8,169 bases of DNA from Gammaproteobacteria bacterium (GCA_028282395.1 JANQHY010000158.1:1-8169); one strand, 5' to 3'; positions 1 through 7,296 are shown, counted from the stretch's first letter. Notes: generated from the sequence alone by a model not told the origin. Made by a program: numbers and translations.

Positions 1-1
1 C

Positions 2-1681
2 GCCAATAGTGGTTATGCCTATGGTATTTACAATTATGCATTTCTAGCCGGTTCTGATATTTCTTATAGTGGCTCGTTTAATCTCAATAGCATTACTGCA
101 ACCGGGAGTACCGCAACCTATGGCGTAAGAAATGAGGCCGATAATGGTGACTCGGTTAACTTTACTACATTTATAGGCAATACGATTAATGCGACCGGTA
201 GTGGCGACACTTATGGTATTTATAATTACGGCTTTCTTTCTACCAACGGTGTTAACTTTGCTGGTGCTTTTTCTAACAATACGATTAATGCCACCGCAAC
301 AGGTAGTGGCGGTGCTTATGGGATAGAGAACCTTGCTGTCGATGGGTTTATAAACTATTTTAGTACGTTTAATGGTAATACTATTACTGCCGAGACGCAG
401 GGGAGTGGTGATGCTCACGGTATTGAAAATGATGCTGGACTTGGCATCCTGACATATGCCGATGCTTTTTCTACTAACAATATAACTGCGAAAGCAACTG
501 GCACAGGCGCGGCTTATGGTATGAGAAATGATGCGGTATTTGCCATCATTAATTTTGCTGCGGTCACGTCGAATACCATTACTGCCAACAGCGCTGCTGG
601 CTCAGCTTATGGTGTATTCAATGATACGGATCTTTTCCTAGGAATAGGTGATATTAATTATAACGGCACATTTAATAATAATATTATCACTGCAAAAGGG
701 GCGGCGGCGACGTATGGTGTTGATAACGATGCTGATGGCGGTGATATTATTTATGCGTCAACTTTCTCTGGCAATCAGATTGATGCTGAAACCAGTGCTG
801 GCAATGTCTATGGTGTGAATAATTCCGTTGGCGCAGGAGGGGTTGTGACAATTGGTGCCTTTAGTGGTAATACCATTAACAGTCAGGATACAGGGGCCGG
901 AAATGTTTTTGGCGTTTACAATGATGCCAGTGGTGCATCTGGCGCCATTACTTTTGCCTCTTTTACTTCGAATCAAATTACCAGCACCAGTACTAGTACC
1001 GGTAATGGTAATGTTTACGGTGTTTATAATAGCGCTACGGGGGCTGCAAGTACCATTACGTTTACCGGTAATTTTAATGATAATCAGATCTATGCCACTG
1101 GGACAACAGGCGCTTTTGTGATCGGTGTTTTTAATAATACCACTGATGATACAGCCGCTATTAATTTTGGTGGGAACTTTAATGGCAATACCATTGTTGC
1201 TACTGGATCAGGTACAGTTACTTCACGAATAGATGGGGTGAGAAATGGTGCTGCTAAAGGCGCGATTACCTTTAGCGGTAATTTTGATAGTAATACGATT
1301 ACGGCAACCGGGAATGCAGCAGTTTCCTCGAGTGTTTACAATATTGCTCACGTGGATTCAACCGGAGTATTAACATTTACGGGTAGTTTTACTAATAATA
1401 CATTGACCTCTGATGGCACAGTGGTGGATTTTGTCGCCGAGAACAGTGGAACGATTAATATTGGGACTATTACAGGGAATACATTAGTGACAAATAATCC
1501 TGGAACTTATAATGGCTTTTTTGTTAATGCAACGACTGGTAGTAAAGTAGATTTTACCGCAACAAATGGGACTACGGTGGCACTTGGAATGGCCCAATTA
1601 TCTTCGGATAATAATTCTGCTACCTACAGTACCGGATCAGGTACAGGAGATATCTGTTTTGTTGGTATTGGTGGGTGTTAA
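2..1681 (+). CDS. Large repetitive beta-solenoid-like surface or secreted protein, 5'-truncated by the window edge
   Basis: The frame is open from base 2 to the TAA at 1679-1681, giving 559 visible residues. An internal ATG at 521 is not the start, because the same repeat pattern continues upstream of it. The protein is a head-to-tail array of 31-37-residue units of the form F-x-x-N-x-I-x-A-(T/G-rich)-Y-G-(V/I)-x-N-(turn)-G-x-I-x-F. About 14 full copies are followed by two decaying ones. It is very rich in Asn, Gly, Thr, Ser and Ala, poor in Lys, and has no Trp. The only cysteines are C552 and the last residue, C559. Regular spacing of Asn and aliphatic residues suggests a parallel beta-solenoid, as in many secreted adhesins and passenger domains. 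No outer-membrane beta-barrel domain follows the repeats, so this is not a classical autotransporter C-terminus. Any signal peptide or transport domain would lie upstream. The function is unknown; a surface or secreted role is inferred from composition. Confidence 0.8.
   Translation, partial: ANSGYAYGIYNYAFLAGSDISYSGSFNLNSITATGSTATYGVRNEADNGDSVNFTTFIGNTINATGSGDTYGIYNYGFLSTNGVNFAGAFSNNTINATATGSGGAYGIENLAVDGFINYFSTFNGNTITAETQGSGDAHGIENDAGLGILTYADAFSTNNITAKATGTGAAYGMRNDAVFAIINFAAVTSNTITANSAAGSAYGVFNDTDLFLGIGDINYNGTFNNNIITAKGAAATYGVDNDADGGDIIYASTFSGNQIDAETSAGNVYGVNNSVGAGGVVTIGAFSGNTINSQDTGAGNVFGVYNDASGASGAITFASFTSNQITSTSTSTGNGNVYGVYNSATGAASTITFTGNFNDNQIYATGTTGAFVIGVFNNTTDDTAAINFGGNFNGNTIVATGSGTVTSRIDGVRNGAAKGAITFSGNFDSNTITATGNAAVSSSVYNIAHVDSTGVLTFTGSFTNNTLTSDGTVVDFVAENSGTINIGTITGNTLVTNNPGTYNGFFVNATTGSKVDFTATNGTTVALGMAQLSSDNNSATYSTGSGTGDICFVGIGGC
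77..1468 (+). repeat. Array of about 14 tandem degenerate coding repeats (93-111 bp each)
   Basis: Units begin at the conserved Phe (Val in one unit), the first at 77 and the last degenerate unit ending near 1468. Unit lengths in residues, in order, are about 31, 33, 33, 33, 32, 36, 31, 32, 34, 37, 35, 35, 35 and a short 27. Two DNA cores recur: AATACxATTAxxGC, encoding N-T-I-T/N-A, and a GCTTATGGT or GTTTATGGT-like core encoding A/V-Y-G. Earlier units end in Ala, Thr or Ser after the second strand. Units 11-13 instead end in G-N or G-S before the next F-N or F-D, which makes them a recognisable sub-family. The copies are diverged rather than identical, so the array is old, although the shared cores could still recombine. 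Confidence 0.8.
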
Positions 1682-1769
1682 TGAATGAGAGTTACAGTTT
1701 TTAGCACGGCTTTGCTTTGCTGATAAATAGTTTGGTGTAGGGGTACAAAAATGGGTAGTTACTGGCAAC

Positions 1770-2888
1770 ATGAGAGTCGTCCACATTTATAAAAGCTACT
1801 ACCCTGAAACATTAGGTGGTGTTGAACGCTGTATTGATAATTTAGCTAAAGCAGTAGTCAAACGTGGGGTAGAGAGTAGTGTCATTGTGACTAGCGGCGC
1901 TAAAGGGTATCGGCAGCGTCAAGTCGACAGTTATCCAGTATACTATTTTCCGGCGATGTTTTCAGCAGCCTCCTGTCCAATCAGTCTCTCACTTTGGCGT
2001 CAATTTAAGCGGTTAGTTGCCGATTACGACATTATTCACTACCATTTTCCTTGGCCGTTTGCCGACCTGTTACATCTCAGTCATCGAATAAGAAAACCAA
2101 CATTAGTTACCTACCACTCTGATATTGTTAAACAACGTTTGATTAAACCATTTTATCAGCCATTGATGAATCAATTTCTGCGCCGGGCTAACCATATTGT
2201 TGCTACTTCGCAGAATTATTATGATACCAGTCGTATATTGCAGCACTATCGCAATAAGTGTCATGTTATTCCAATTGGCATCGAGGCGCAGAACTATCCT
2301 GTTGCGGATGAATACTGTTTAGCGCAGTGGCGCCAACGTGTTGGCGAAAACTTTTTTCTTTTTGTTGGTGTTTTACGCTATTACAAAGGATTGTCATTTT
2401 TATTACAAGCGTTGCGTGGCAGTAATCTTCCTGTAGTCATTGTTGGTGCAGGTCCGCAGGCCCGAATGCTACAAAAGCAAGCCACAGCATTGCAGCTATC
2501 CTCTGTTCATTTTACAGGGTATTTGGCTGAGATTGATAAAATGGCATTGTATCAACTTTGTCGTGCTGTGATTATGCCTGCTCATCTTCGCTCTGAAGCA
2601 TTCTGTATCACATTGGCCGAAGGATTAATGACAGCAAACCCACTGATCTCAACCGAGATTGGTACGGGAACCTCTTTTATTAACCGACATAATGAGACTG
2701 GATTGGTTGTGCCGCCACAAAATCCTCAACTATTGCGTCAGGCGATGGAACGATTACGCGATGATGAGGAGTTGTATCAACAGTTCAAGCAGTGCGCCTA
2801 TCAACGTTTTGAGCACTATTTTACTGCTGAGAAGATGGCGACACGCTATATGGAATTATACCAGCAGATATTATCAGAGAGGGCATAG
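1770..2888 (+). CDS. GT-B family 4 glycosyltransferase, WbdC/WbpZ-like (first mannose/rhamnose transfer)
   Basis: This 372-residue protein is of normal length for a GT4 retaining glycosyltransferase and has no membrane segment. Visible motifs are the N-terminal Gly loop GGVER (16-20), YHSDI with H116 (115-119), the nucleotide-sugar phosphate contact VGVLRYYKG (199-207, R203 and K206), and the EX7E motif E276-E284 followed by a GTGTSFIN stretch. The start region (RVVHIYKSYYPET), YHSDIVKQ, FFLFVG.xRYYKG and GTGTSFIN all match, from memory, the E. coli O9 WbdC / Pseudomonas WbpZ subfamily. Those cytoplasmic enzymes use GDP-mannose or GDP-D-rhamnose to add the first sugar onto GlcNAc-PP-undecaprenol. 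The ATG at 1770 fits the family N-terminus, although its Shine-Dalgarno is poor. The stop codon abuts the next start, so the two genes form an operon. Family assignment is strong; sugar and linkage are inferred. Confidence 0.9.
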   Translation: MRVVHIYKSYYPETLGGVERCIDNLAKAVVKRGVESSVIVTSGAKGYRQRQVDSYPVYYFPAMFSAASCPISLSLWRQFKRLVADYDIIHYHFPWPFADLLHLSHRIRKPTLVTYHSDIVKQRLIKPFYQPLMNQFLRRANHIVATSQNYYDTSRILQHYRNKCHVIPIGIEAQNYPVADEYCLAQWRQRVGENFFLFVGVLRYYKGLSFLLQALRGSNLPVVIVGAGPQARMLQKQATALQLSSVHFTGYLAEIDKMALYQLCRAVIMPAHLRSEAFCITLAEGLMTANPLISTEIGTGTSFINRHNETGLVVPPQNPQLLRQAMERLRDDEELYQQFKQCAYQRFEHYFTAEKMATRYMELYQQILSERA

Positions 2889-4010
2889 ATGCGTATTGCT
2901 ATATCAACAAAAACGGTTATGACACCAACTGGACAGCGTATCCAGTTTGATGGCATTGGTGTTTATACCTATTATCTTATGCACGCCTTAGCAACACAAG
3001 GGGTTGAGATTGAGAATCTCTATTTCCGTAGTTTGAAAGAGGTGCCGCGACCAACTACCATGACCTCGATGTGCTACTGTGCCATGCATCCACTCTATTC
3101 GCACCACTTACCATTTAATTGTTATCAGAAAATTGAAGAGCAAGTTGATTTAATTCATGTCACAGACTACCGTATGCCAAAATTAAGGCGACGACCATTA
3201 GTGGTGACGCTGCATGATGCGATTATGTTTAAGCACCCACAATGGGTGTCACCACGACTCCGCCGGCTGAAGAATATGCTGTTGAAAAAAAGTGCTAAAC
3301 AGGCCGATCATGTTGTCACCGTTAGTCAAACTATGCGCGCTGATATGGTTAACTATTGGGGCATAGCGGAAGAGAAGATCTCTGTTGTTTACAATGGCAT
3401 TAGTCGTGATTGGTTGCAGCCAGTCAGTGTTGAAACCTGTGCAGAGGTGATAGATAAGTACCAGCTGCCGTCAAACTATCTGCTTTTTGTTGGTACCTTG
3501 CAGCAACGGAAGAATATTGAGCGTATTCTTGATGCCTACTTGCAGCTACCTGGCGCCGTTAGGCAAGAGATGAAGCTGCTTATTGTTGGCCGGCAGCACC
3601 CGGGGTTAACCCCAACTAGCTTAATTGAGCGTCTGCAACGTTGTCAGCAGCGCGGTGAGGTGCGTTGGCTCTCTTGGTTGCCTTTTAAGAGTTTGCGTGC
3701 TCTCTATCAGGGTGCTAATGCACTACTCTATCCTTCATTAGAGGAGGGGTTTGGTTTGCCGATTCTTGAAGGTTTTGCTGCGGGTGTGCCGGTAATTAGC
3801 TCAAATGAAGGGGCAATGGCGGAGGTAGCGGGTGATGCAGCCTATTTAGTTGATCCATGTTCAACGGAAGCGATTAGTGCCGCAATGCTGGCTGTTACTG
3901 ATGAGGCAGTAAAGCTTGAACTTATAGCAAAAGGGCGGTCAAGAGTACGCCGGTTCTCCTGGCAGCGCTGTGCCCAACAGATGATTGCGGTTTACAATAA
4001 ACTGCTTTAA
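2889..4010 (+). CDS. GT-B family 4 glycosyltransferase, WbpY/WbdB-like (chain extension of mannan/rhamnan)
   Basis: This 373-residue protein starts directly after the previous TAG (TAGATG), with a good Shine-Dalgarno GAGAGGG at 2877-2883. Translational coupling is therefore likely. Motifs are the Gly-rich acceptor loop DGIGVYTY (21-28), VTDYRMP, LHDA (108-111, H109), the donor-phosphate contact VGTLQQRKN (201-209, R207 and K208), and EEGFGLPILE with EX7E glutamates E286 and E294. The HDAI.F.HP.WV, VSVV-type YNGIS and GTLQ.RKN pattern resembles Pseudomonas WbpY and E. coli WbdB from memory. In that pathway this enzyme adds the next alpha-linked mannose or rhamnose residues before a polymerase (WbpX/WbdA) takes over. 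The polymerase, the Wzm/Wzt exporter and GDP-sugar synthesis genes are not in this window. It could instead serve another mannose-containing glycan; the GT4 family call is secure. Confidence 0.9.
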   Translation: MRIAISTKTVMTPTGQRIQFDGIGVYTYYLMHALATQGVEIENLYFRSLKEVPRPTTMTSMCYCAMHPLYSHHLPFNCYQKIEEQVDLIHVTDYRMPKLRRRPLVVTLHDAIMFKHPQWVSPRLRRLKNMLLKKSAKQADHVVTVSQTMRADMVNYWGIAEEKISVVYNGISRDWLQPVSVETCAEVIDKYQLPSNYLLFVGTLQQRKNIERILDAYLQLPGAVRQEMKLLIVGRQHPGLTPTSLIERLQRCQQRGEVRWLSWLPFKSLRALYQGANALLYPSLEEGFGLPILEGFAAGVPVISSNEGAMAEVAGDAAYLVDPCSTEAISAAMLAVTDEAVKLELIAKGRSRVRRFSWQRCAQQMIAVYNKLL

Positions 4011-4130
4011 TTTTAAACAATATATAATGTATTACAATAATTTATAATGATGTCTCTGGAACGAATTGGCCTATTTATGACATTATAGAAATTCTAGCAA
4101 CAAATCGATTAATTTCTGTGGGGATGTGCA
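4011..4130 (+). promoter_or_regulatory. A+T-rich leader with two TATAAT hexamers upstream of the 717-aa gene
   Basis: The 120-bp spacer contains two exact -10 consensus hexamers, TATAAT at 4023-4028 and 4043-4048. Neither has a convincing -35 box at 16-18 bp, so activator-dependent or weak transcription is possible. A Shine-Dalgarno-like GGGGA at 4120-4124 lies 6 bases before the ATG at 4131 and supports that start. No rho-independent terminator is visible after the preceding glycosyltransferase gene, so some read-through is possible. Confidence 0.35.
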
Positions 4131-6284
4131 ATGTTTAAGTTTAAACTGTTAAGTAGTAAGCTCGATTACGAAGAATTAAAAAATCAACAAAAAAAGTATA
4201 ACACCATTAGTGGTCTCTATTCAACTAAAGGCCAGGACTATAATGCATTTAAACGTAGGCCCATGCGTTATGTAATAGAGAACAATCTCATTCCTGATCG
4301 CTATAACACAGGATCACTTGCTGTGGATGTGAAAGAGGCCAATATAAGACTCCAACTTGAACACGTAGGTCTTTCTGAAAATCGCATTAAGCAGTTAGAG
4401 GCAAAATGTTTTTCTGACAACCCAGAGAACATTGCTGAGGATGCCGAGCTTTTTTCAATACTGTTATTTATTGAGCGACTAAAAGCAGAGAATTTAGTTG
4501 ATCCACGTCACTGGGAGGAGTTAGTAGACACACTCATTAATACGCGGCAGATCTTAGATAACCAAAAGGTGATTGATGAGGAAGTCCGCACGCAACTTAA
4601 TCAAATCGTCACATTAACATATGAGTTATTACAACATGTTTTTGGAAGAGGATTGCAACTAAAAGGATTTTTTAACAAATATGTCAACAGATATAATGAA
4701 AAATTAGTGCAGTTTAAGGAATTGGCGCTTGTTTTGCGTGAACAGGGAGGCACACAAGATCAGAAAGAGATTGGTTTTATGATGTTGTCAGTTGCCGATG
4801 GGTTTGATTTCCTATCTGACAACAGTGAAGATAAATATTCCATGATTTCTTATAGTAAAAATAAAAGAGAGCTTAATAAGCCTAATGGCGACTATATGAA
4901 GGCTCATGCACAAGCTTGTTATAGCCTCTCAGTGTATAATCATGTTAGCAATAATGTTTCTATCATCGACAATGATGTTTCTATCGACAATGATAAGTAT
5001 AAGTATAATGGCGCAGAGAAGATTAGTGAATTATATCCCACCGGGCATAATCAGCAACGCTATAAAGGGTTACAGATCTATAGCATTAGAGAGGCATTGC
5101 ATTATGAGTGGTTGTCTCAAGATGAGAAAAACACCCTTCTTCAAGAGCAGAATCAATGGGTTTTTAAGAAAGTTTTAGCATACGGTTACACTAATTATAA
5201 TAAAAAAGTTATTAGCGTTAACCCATTCAAAATATTTATATTATTTAAAGAAATGGGTCTCTCCATTGATGAATTAGTACAGATGCCCGAGGAGAAATTC
5301 TCTGCACTGTTAGAGATCTTCTTAAACCCTTCTTACATTTACCAAAAAACTGATGATAATGTGCTTAAATGTATTGACCAGAATATAAATAAAGACGATG
5401 ACGTCCAATATGAAAAGCAACCGTTAATTAGTAAGGATGAAATTTTAAAATTATCCGCAGGTAGAATTCAACTTATCGTTGAGCTCTATAATAGATACGT
5501 AGCGATAAAACCAAATCAAATTAATTCTGATGGTATTGAGATAGATGATGAGTATATAATAGGACTCGCAGAAAAAATTAAAGCGGATGCTATTGATGAA
5601 GATAGGGTAAAGAAAATAGAGAAAGCCTGTTTATCAAATGATCCTAGAAATGCTGCACAGGATCTACTTCTATTAGATATACGTCTCTATGCAGAAGAGT
5701 TAATGCGTTCACAAAAAGAGGTGGATGCAGCATTGCGTATTAAGGCAGGAAAAAGGCTTGCGGCTGTTTGTGATGACTTGGCTGAATATAATCGCCGCGA
5801 GATGAGTGATGATGATCGTGAATTGTTAAATGAAATGATTGACAAGACTTTTCTGCAGGTTGGTTATGCTAGAGAGGGGAATTTCGAAGCAATACAGCAG
5901 GGAGAGGAGCACTACAAACAGTTAGCGGAAAAAATAGGTAACCGTTTTGATAGTCGATTTGTTGCGAAGGCGTTTGGTTGGCTAGGAATTATTCTGTTAG
6001 TTGTTGGTGGTCTTGCGTTATCTCCTCTGACCGCAGGTTTCTCCGGTGTCTTAGCTACGGTCGCTGCAGGTGCTGGTATTGGTGGTCTAAGTGCTGGTGG
6101 TGCATGCACGCTAGGCGGTTGGGGAGCCTTCTTCTATAAGAAATCTAAGGTTAATAACATGAAAGCTCTTCCGCAATCACTCGCAGATGTAGCGCGCGGG
6201 CCCGATTCCGAGATGATTATTGATAACGACACTAAGCAAAATGGATACGAATCACCTCAGAGTACTAAAATAGTTGTTATTTAG
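4131..6284 (+). CDS. 717-aa protein of unknown family with internal duplication and C-terminal glycine-rich membrane hairpin
   Basis: I do not recognise a family. The protein has no N-terminal signal peptide; residues 1-600 are charged and helix-like. A domain at about 82-174 recurs in diverged form at about 489-583, with aligned landmarks R85/R492, A-x-C-F/L-S-D/N near C93/C500, N-P/D-P-x-N and D104/D511, followed by two long helices. Between the copies lies a polar region with a short V-S-I-I-D-N-D / V-S-I-D-N-D tandem repeat (276-288). Residues 615-668 are strongly hydrophobic and Gly/Ala-rich: W-L-G-I-I-L-L-V-V-G-G, then a second Gly-rich stretch ending W-G-A-F-F-Y-K-K. This fits a membrane-inserting helical hairpin. 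A polar tail of about 48 residues ends in I-V-V-I. Large soluble proteins with a late hydrophobic hairpin are common among secreted effectors of intracellular gammaproteobacteria, but that role is only inferred. By eye the gene is more A+T-rich than the glycosyltransferase genes. Confidence 0.85.
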   Translation: MFKFKLLSSKLDYEELKNQQKKYNTISGLYSTKGQDYNAFKRRPMRYVIENNLIPDRYNTGSLAVDVKEANIRLQLEHVGLSENRIKQLEAKCFSDNPENIAEDAELFSILLFIERLKAENLVDPRHWEELVDTLINTRQILDNQKVIDEEVRTQLNQIVTLTYELLQHVFGRGLQLKGFFNKYVNRYNEKLVQFKELALVLREQGGTQDQKEIGFMMLSVADGFDFLSDNSEDKYSMISYSKNKRELNKPNGDYMKAHAQACYSLSVYNHVSNNVSIIDNDVSIDNDKYKYNGAEKISELYPTGHNQQRYKGLQIYSIREALHYEWLSQDEKNTLLQEQNQWVFKKVLAYGYTNYNKKVISVNPFKIFILFKEMGLSIDELVQMPEEKFSALLEIFLNPSYIYQKTDDNVLKCIDQNINKDDDVQYEKQPLISKDEILKLSAGRIQLIVELYNRYVAIKPNQINSDGIEIDDEYIIGLAEKIKADAIDEDRVKKIEKACLSNDPRNAAQDLLLLDIRLYAEELMRSQKEVDAALRIKAGKRLAAVCDDLAEYNRREMSDDDRELLNEMIDKTFLQVGYAREGNFEAIQQGEEHYKQLAEKIGNRFDSRFVAKAFGWLGIILLVVGGLALSPLTAGFSGVLATVAAGAGIGGLSAGGACTLGGWGAFFYKKSKVNNMKALPQSLADVARGPDSEMIIDNDTKQNGYESPQSTKIVVI
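4956..4994 (+). repeat. Short in-frame tandem duplication inside the 717-aa gene
   Basis: Two adjacent copies share GTTTCTATC and GACAATGAT. The first (4956-4976) carries an extra ATC codon between them; the second (4977-4994) does not. They encode V-S-I-I-D-N-D and V-S-I-D-N-D. Near-identity at DNA level suggests a recent slippage event in the linker region between the two domain copies. Confidence 0.8.
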
Positions 6285-6311
6285 AAATAATCAAAGAATA
6301 ATTTTTATAGT

Positions 6312-6343
6312 GTTATTTTTCTATTAAGTCGTGTTAAAATAAC
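6312..6343 (+). promoter_or_regulatory. Putative extended -10 promoter with overlapping inverted repeat before the MNT-HEPN gene
   Basis: An extended -10 element TGTTAAAAT lies at 6332-6340, with TAAAAT at 6335-6340. It would start transcription about 30 bases before the ATG at 6376; the -35 region is weak. A perfect 8-bp inverted repeat, GTTATTTT (6312-6319) and AAAATAAC (6336-6343), separated by 16 bp, overlaps this -10 box. Such an arrangement could be an operator for a dimeric regulator. It could also be chance symmetry in A+T-rich DNA. Confidence 0.35.
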
Positions 6344-6375
6344 GGCTGGTTTATTGTATCGGCGAAAATAGTAAT

Positions 6376-7296
6376 ATGAAAAAAAGTCTCGATCACTTAC
6401 CCGTCGAGAGGCAAGATGAGCTAAAAACGATAGTCGATTTGGCCTTAGCGCAAGATCGGAAGGAGCATCGTATCCGTATGATCATCCTTTTTGGCAGTTA
6501 TGCCAGAGGTGAAGCGGTTGGCCGTGATATGCATGTCGAAGAGGGTATTACCTATGAGTATAAGAGTGACTATGATATGCTTGTCATTGTTGCTTCGCAT
6601 AGAAACCATTACCGTCATGAAGAGTTTAAGACAGAATTGGGAACAGCGGTGCAGAAACATGGCGGCATTAGCTCACCGGTCTCTTTTATTGTGCATGACA
6701 TCAATTTTGTCAATCATGCGTTAAATCATGCCTCCTATTTCTTTTGTGATATCTATAAAGAGGGTATTGAGCTCTATAATGGTGACAATATTGAACTGTC
6801 AGAACCTAAAGAGCTATCACCCCAAGAGCTTTACAGGCTGGCAAAAGATGATTTTGCCTACTGGTTTGACATTGCTAATGAATTTATGACCGACGCTGAA
6901 CATGCAATAGATCGACAGAGTTATAGAAAATCGCTGTTTGAATTGCATCAATGTGTTGAGAATCTGTATGCGACGATCCTACTAGTTTATACCCATTATA
7001 AGCCAAAACTACATGACTTAGAGAAATTGCGTGAACTGGTCAATAATCTCGATGTTCGTTTTGCTAAAAATGCTTTTCCAAATATTACAGCAGAGGAGCA
7101 GCGGCTGTTTACTTTACTATGTTGTGGTTACCTCAATGCACGCTATAAAAAATCCTTTAAAGTTTATGAAGAGGATCTATTAGTTATTCATGCGAATGTT
7201 AAGAAGTTTGTTGCACTAACGGAAACTTGCTGTAGGGAGCGTCTATTACAGCTGGAACAGAAGGCGAAGGATGCCGCTAAAAAGCAGTCACAATAA
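6376..7296 (+). CDS. Single-chain nucleotidyltransferase (MNT)-HEPN domain protein
   Basis: This 306-residue cytoplasmic protein begins with a pol-beta-type nucleotidyltransferase domain (about 1-115). It carries the signature F-G-S-Y-A-R-G (39-45) and, after an insert, the metal-binding S-D-Y-D (64-67) followed by M-L-V-I-V. The second half (about 150-290) is a helical HEPN domain: A-K-D-D-F-A-Y-W-F, then Y-R-K-S-L-F-E-L-H-Q-x-x-E (183-195), K-P-K-L-H-D-L-x-x-L (209-218), and G-Y-L-N-A-R-Y-K (251-258). Separate MNT and HEPN proteins form the MntA/HepT toxin-antitoxin pair, in which the MNT enzyme AMPylates the HEPN toxin. Fused forms have less clear roles and may modify a nucleotide, a protein or a small molecule. 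The canonical C-terminal RX4-6H RNase motif is absent after A-R-Y. No Shine-Dalgarno is obvious; the ATG was chosen because it gives a short N-terminal helix before the catalytic loop and follows the predicted promoter. Confidence 0.88.
   Translation: MKKSLDHLPVERQDELKTIVDLALAQDRKEHRIRMIILFGSYARGEAVGRDMHVEEGITYEYKSDYDMLVIVASHRNHYRHEEFKTELGTAVQKHGGISSPVSFIVHDINFVNHALNHASYFFCDIYKEGIELYNGDNIELSEPKELSPQELYRLAKDDFAYWFDIANEFMTDAEHAIDRQSYRKSLFELHQCVENLYATILLVYTHYKPKLHDLEKLRELVNNLDVRFAKNAFPNITAEEQRLFTLLCCGYLNARYKKSFKVYEEDLLVIHANVKKFVALTETCCRERLLQLEQKAKDAAKKQSQ

Noticed and set aside
44..418. Minus-strand open frame opposite the repeat gene
   Set aside because: It mirrors the low-complexity repeat codons of the + strand, has a repetitive unnatural composition and no supporting start signal.
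521..1681. Reading the repeat gene as starting at the ATG at 521
   Set aside because: The frame is open back to base 2 and the same repeat unit occurs five times upstream of 521, so this ATG is internal.
1682..1769. Terminator or promoter in the spacer before the glycosyltransferases
   Set aside because: The best hairpin is AGCA/TGCT (4 bp) without a T tract, and the best promoter pair (TTAGCA at 1701, TAAATA at 1724, 17-bp spacing) matches consensus poorly at the -10.
4005..4020. PmrA-like or TTAA direct-repeat regulatory box upstream of the 717-aa gene
   Set aside because: TTAA occurs at 4007 and 4013, but the spacing does not fit the known direct-repeat box and the region is simply A+T-rich.
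5912..6109. Minus-strand Pro/Ala-rich open frame opposite the membrane hairpin
   Set aside because: It is the antisense shadow of Gly/Ala-rich codons in the 717-aa gene.
6200..6284. Dot/Icm-type C-terminal secretion signal in the 717-aa protein
   Set aside because: The tail is polar with hydrophobic last residues, but no glutamate block is seen. The evidence is too thin to claim without a predictor and a known secretion system.
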